From Aquabacterium sp. A7-Y (GTDB lineage Bacteria > Pseudomonadota > Gammaproteobacteria > Burkholderiales > Burkholderiaceae_C), in contig NZ_JAPFBW010000015.1 in the NCBI RefSeq assembly GCF_026153205.1, positions 62,001 through 126,000 of the forward strand: a stretch of DNA of 64,000 nt, in the 5' to 3' direction. The position numbers and the translations under genes were made by a program. Under the pieces are notes generated by a model. The model saw only the letters and a list, made by a program, of their open reading frames with translations, ran no database searches and was not told where the DNA came from. Within the stretch, counting starts at the first letter, position 1, and every line of letters begins with the position of its first letter. Positions 62,969 through 64,000 of this stretch are shown piece after piece.

Positions 62969-64000
62969 ATGACTACCTCTTCCGACCGCCCAGGCTCGAC
63001 CCAGGCGCGTGACACCGCCCCGCCCCCGGCCGGCGGCTTGTCCTTCGACCGCCTGCCGCTGGCCCCCGCGCTGTTGGCCAACCTGCAGCGCCTCGGCTAT
63101 CTCGAGATGACGCCCATCCAGGCCGCCAGCCTGCCGGTCGCCTTGAGCGGCCGTGACCTGATCGCCCAGGCCAAGACCGGCAGCGGCAAGACCGCCGCTT
63201 TCGCGCTGGCCTTGTTGTCGCGCCTGGAGGCGCGCCGCTTCGAGGTGCAAGCCCTGGTGCTGTGCCCGACCCGCGAGCTGGCGGACCAGGTGAGCCAGGA
63301 GATCCGCCGCCTGGCGCGCGCCGAGGAGAACGTCAAGGTGCTGTCGCTCTGCGGGGGCAGCCCGATACGCCCCCAGGTGGCAAGCCTGGAGCATGGCGCC
63401 CATGTGGTGGTCGGCACGCCGGGGCGCGTGCTTGACCACCTGGAGCGCGGCAGCCTGCAACTCGCGGCCCTGAGCACACTGGTCCTCGACGAGGCGGACC
63501 GCATGCTGGACATGGGCTTCTTCGACGACATCGCTGCGGTGGCGAAACACTGTCCGCGCGAGCGCCAGACCCTGTTGTTCTCGGCCACCTATCCGCCGGA
63601 GATCGGCCAGCTCGGCCGGCAATTCCTGCGCGATCCGCAGGAGCTGAAACTGCAGGGCGGCCATGCCGCGAGCAAGATACGCGAGCGATGGTACGAAGTG
63701 CGCGAGGAGGACAGGCTGCACACCGTGTCCCGGCTGCTTGACCACTACCGGCCGGTCAGCACGCTGGCCTTCTGCAACACCCGCCAGCAGTGCCGCGACC
63801 TGGTCGATGTGCTGAGCGCCCAGGGGTACGAGGCGCTGGCCCTGCACGGCGAGCTGGAGCAGCGCGAGCGTGACCAGGTGCTGATCCAGTTCGCCAACCG
63901 CAGCTGCTCGGTGCTGGTGGCTACCGACGTCGCCGCGCGCGGCCTGGACATCGCCCAGCTGGAGGCCGTGATCAACGTCGACGTGACGGCCGAGCCCGAG
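62969..64000 (+). CDS. dbpA: DEAD-box RNA helicase DbpA (3' end outside window)
   Basis: The first 344 codons of a DEAD-box ATP-dependent RNA helicase. Motifs in order: Q-motif region (GYLEMTPIQAASLP), Walker A AKTGSGKT, PTRELA, TPGR, DEADRMLDMGF, SATYPPE, then the second RecA domain with STLAFCNTRQQCRDL, LHGELEQRERD and VATDVAARGLD. The set matches E. coli DbpA, which acts in 50S ribosome assembly. The frame runs to the window end, where ARGLD-to-HRIGR motifs would continue. Confidence 0.93.
   Translation, partial: MTTSSDRPGSTQARDTAPPPAGGLSFDRLPLAPALLANLQRLGYLEMTPIQAASLPVALSGRDLIAQAKTGSGKTAAFALALLSRLEARRFEVQALVLCPTRELADQVSQEIRRLARAEENVKVLSLCGGSPIRPQVASLEHGAHVVVGTPGRVLDHLERGSLQLAALSTLVLDEADRMLDMGFFDDIAAVAKHCPRERQTLLFSATYPPEIGQLGRQFLRDPQELKLQGGHAASKIRERWYEVREEDRLHTVSRLLDHYRPVSTLAFCNTRQQCRDLVDVLSAQGYEALALHGELEQRERDQVLIQFANRSCSVLVATDVAARGLDIAQLEAVINVDVTAEPE

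Overview
The window is about 70% GC, densely packed, and looks like the chromosome of a betaproteobacterium of the order Burkholderiales (Rubrivivax/Caldimonas-like). This rests on GC content, a Phasin_2-type PHA granule protein, a short-chain PHA depolymerase, Entner-Doudoroff sugar use, TRAP transport and an NrtR-controlled NAD salvage operon. I see no rRNA, tRNA, insertion sequence, integrase or CRISPR array. Coding density is high on both strands, and most long antisense frames are GC-driven shadows.

Layout. 1-1.4 kb: end of edd, then eda (Entner-Doudoroff). 1.5-2.9 kb: a divergent, solitary MurA-family enzyme. 2.9-8 kb: gloA, a hotdog thioesterase, a LysE-type exporter, a GlxA-like AraC regulator with a DJ-1/PfpI partner, and a lipoprotein serine hydrolase. 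8.1-10.3 kb: an orphan molybdopterin oxidoreductase. 10.4-15 kb: a gluconate module, gntK-dctQ-dctM-dctP, divergent from a LacI-family regulator, with two near-identical operator-like boxes; its product feeds edd/eda. 15.1-16.5 kb: a Trp-rich unknown protein and a phasin. 18.3-23.2 kb: an iron-type operon (imelysin, di-haem DUF1111 cytochrome, second imelysin-like protein, DUF1513) with a Fur-like AT-rich site. 23.3-28.8 kb: MarR, pirin, azoreductase/LysR, ArsR, and P450 plus ABM monooxygenase.

28.97-32.43 kb holds the most interesting locus: a trypsin-like protease fused to a DNA/RNA non-specific endonuclease, followed by a four-helix membrane protein and a DUF4868/KwaB-like protein whose genes overlap by 4 bp. 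I read this as a Kiwa-type anti-phage pair with an added protease-nuclease effector. The assignments are from sequence pattern and context and were not tested by a search.

32.9-40.9 kb: a large multi-PAS hybrid histidine kinase, a DUF502 membrane protein, small unknowns (one behind a 19-codon coupled leader ORF), a LysR regulator and a PHA depolymerase. 40.9-44.8 kb: a ybhP-clsB-ybhN-like membrane-lipid operon with an upstream lipase. 45-49 kb: erythromycin-esterase-like protein, Cys-rich copper-storage-like protein, a lone receiver, a low-complexity lipoprotein and a DUF4142 protein. 49.2-52.6 kb: a FIST sensor followed directly by a PAS-GGDEF-EAL protein. 54-59.8 kb: NAD salvage operon pncA-pncB-nadE-nadM/Nudix, divergent from its regulator nrtR. 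60-64 kb: a small RHH-like protein, an FAD monooxygenase, a DUF4397 lipoprotein with a strong terminator, and the start of dbpA, cut by the window end.
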